Both the position numbers and the translations under genes were made by a program. A stretch of DNA of 64,000 nucleotides from Arion vulgaris (lineage: Eukaryota; Mollusca; Gastropoda; Stylommatophora; Arionidae), in assembly GCA_020796225.1 (NCBI GenBank), contig CM036767.1:28243253-28307252 (forward strand). Direction: 5' to 3'. Of this stretch, positions 63,697 through 64,000 are shown piece by piece. A model generated the notes under the pieces. The model did not search any database. It saw nothing but the letters and a program-made list of their open reading frames with translations, and had not been told where the DNA came from. Each line of letters starts with the position of its first letter. The stretch's first letter is position 1.

Positions 63697-63779
63697 GTAG
63701 GATAATATGTTTCAGTTTCAAATTTTCATCTGAAGACTTTGCTAAAAATTTGTATTGCTTCACTGGATCAGATTTAACA

Positions 63780-64000
63780 TATTAGTGGATCATCATCATC
63801 CTGTGCCATGCTGATAAATGTAGCCAGTCATCTCACACAATGACCAAAGTCCCTGTTCAGATCTGTGTTCTTGTCTTGACTATGCCAACTATGTGGCCAA
63901 GCCATTCAGGTATTTATCTTTTTTTCTTCTTCTTGCCCTTTTCCTTCAAGTTTGCCAGTTATCTCCAAATTTTCAACTTTTATTTTTCCCTCATGGCATA
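63780..64000 (-). mobile_element. LINE 3' end, minus strand, running out of the window
   Basis: ATCATCATCCTGTGCCATGC is the complement of a GATGATGAT tail. On the minus strand, text like YLNGLATWLA and LNRDFGHCVR follows, resembling a LINE C-terminus. Too short to classify. Confidence 0.5.

Overview
This is an AT-rich animal genomic window. One split host gene crosses almost all of it on the + strand: an axonemal dynein heavy chain of the single-headed inner-arm group (DNAH3/DNAH7/DNAH12 type; DNAH12-like slightly favoured from remembered family features, not verified). I can place 17 coding exons from 2166 to 63696. They have mutually compatible phases and encode about 836 residues of the N-terminal tail up to the start of the linker. 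The gene continues past both ends of the window. An axonemal dynein implies an organism with motile cilia or flagella. The mix of LINEs, mariner, Tigger/pogo, Helitron and TTAA elements suits a large invertebrate genome. A mollusc or other lophotrochozoan is my guess only.

All other recognisable sequence is intronic and repeat-derived. Region by region: 1-8.3 kb holds a small tandem duplication, a TTAA element, a tRNA-derived SINE with target-site duplications (TSDs), and a LINE (family D) interrupted by another LINE and by a TTAA element. 8.7-12.7 kb holds a broken mariner (DD34D) containing a LINE scrap, a 27-bp minisatellite split by a LINE, and a SINE-like element. 13.5-15.5 kb is a three-level nest: TTAA element, then Helitron, then LINE. 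15.8-24 kb carries LINE fragments, including an RNase H piece, and four dynein exons. 23.9-27.3 kb is a near-complete but broken RTE-like LINE that abuts the fifth-to-last-base-intact dynein exon ending at 23897, where the splice donor is not canonical. 28-34 kb has a Tigger element, paired LINE 3' ends with TSDs, and three TTAA elements. 35.7-40 kb is a Helitron containing a LINE that contains an antisense LINE. 40.7-47 kb has a SINE-like repeat, a truncated second RTE copy carrying a 137-bp TTAA element, and a third LINE C copy. 47.7-55.6 kb has two more copies of the largest TTAA family, each with an insertion inside, plus LINE scraps and a second SINE. 56-60 kb is a 4-kb minisatellite of a 28-bp unit holding two TTAA elements. 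60-64 kb has LINE 3' ends, a 725-bp TTAA element and a partial one.

The strongest general signal is the density of short elements flanked by TTAA with C(C/T)C-starting inverted ends. These are piggyBac-like non-autonomous elements: about nine distinguishable families and 14 copies in 64 kb, with no transposase gene visible. Paralogous empty sites inside this same window prove TTAA duplication for one and support it for others. I see no CRISPR array, operon, rRNA, functional tRNA gene or intact second host gene. No intact transposon protein is present; every transposase or reverse transcriptase reading frame I followed is broken.
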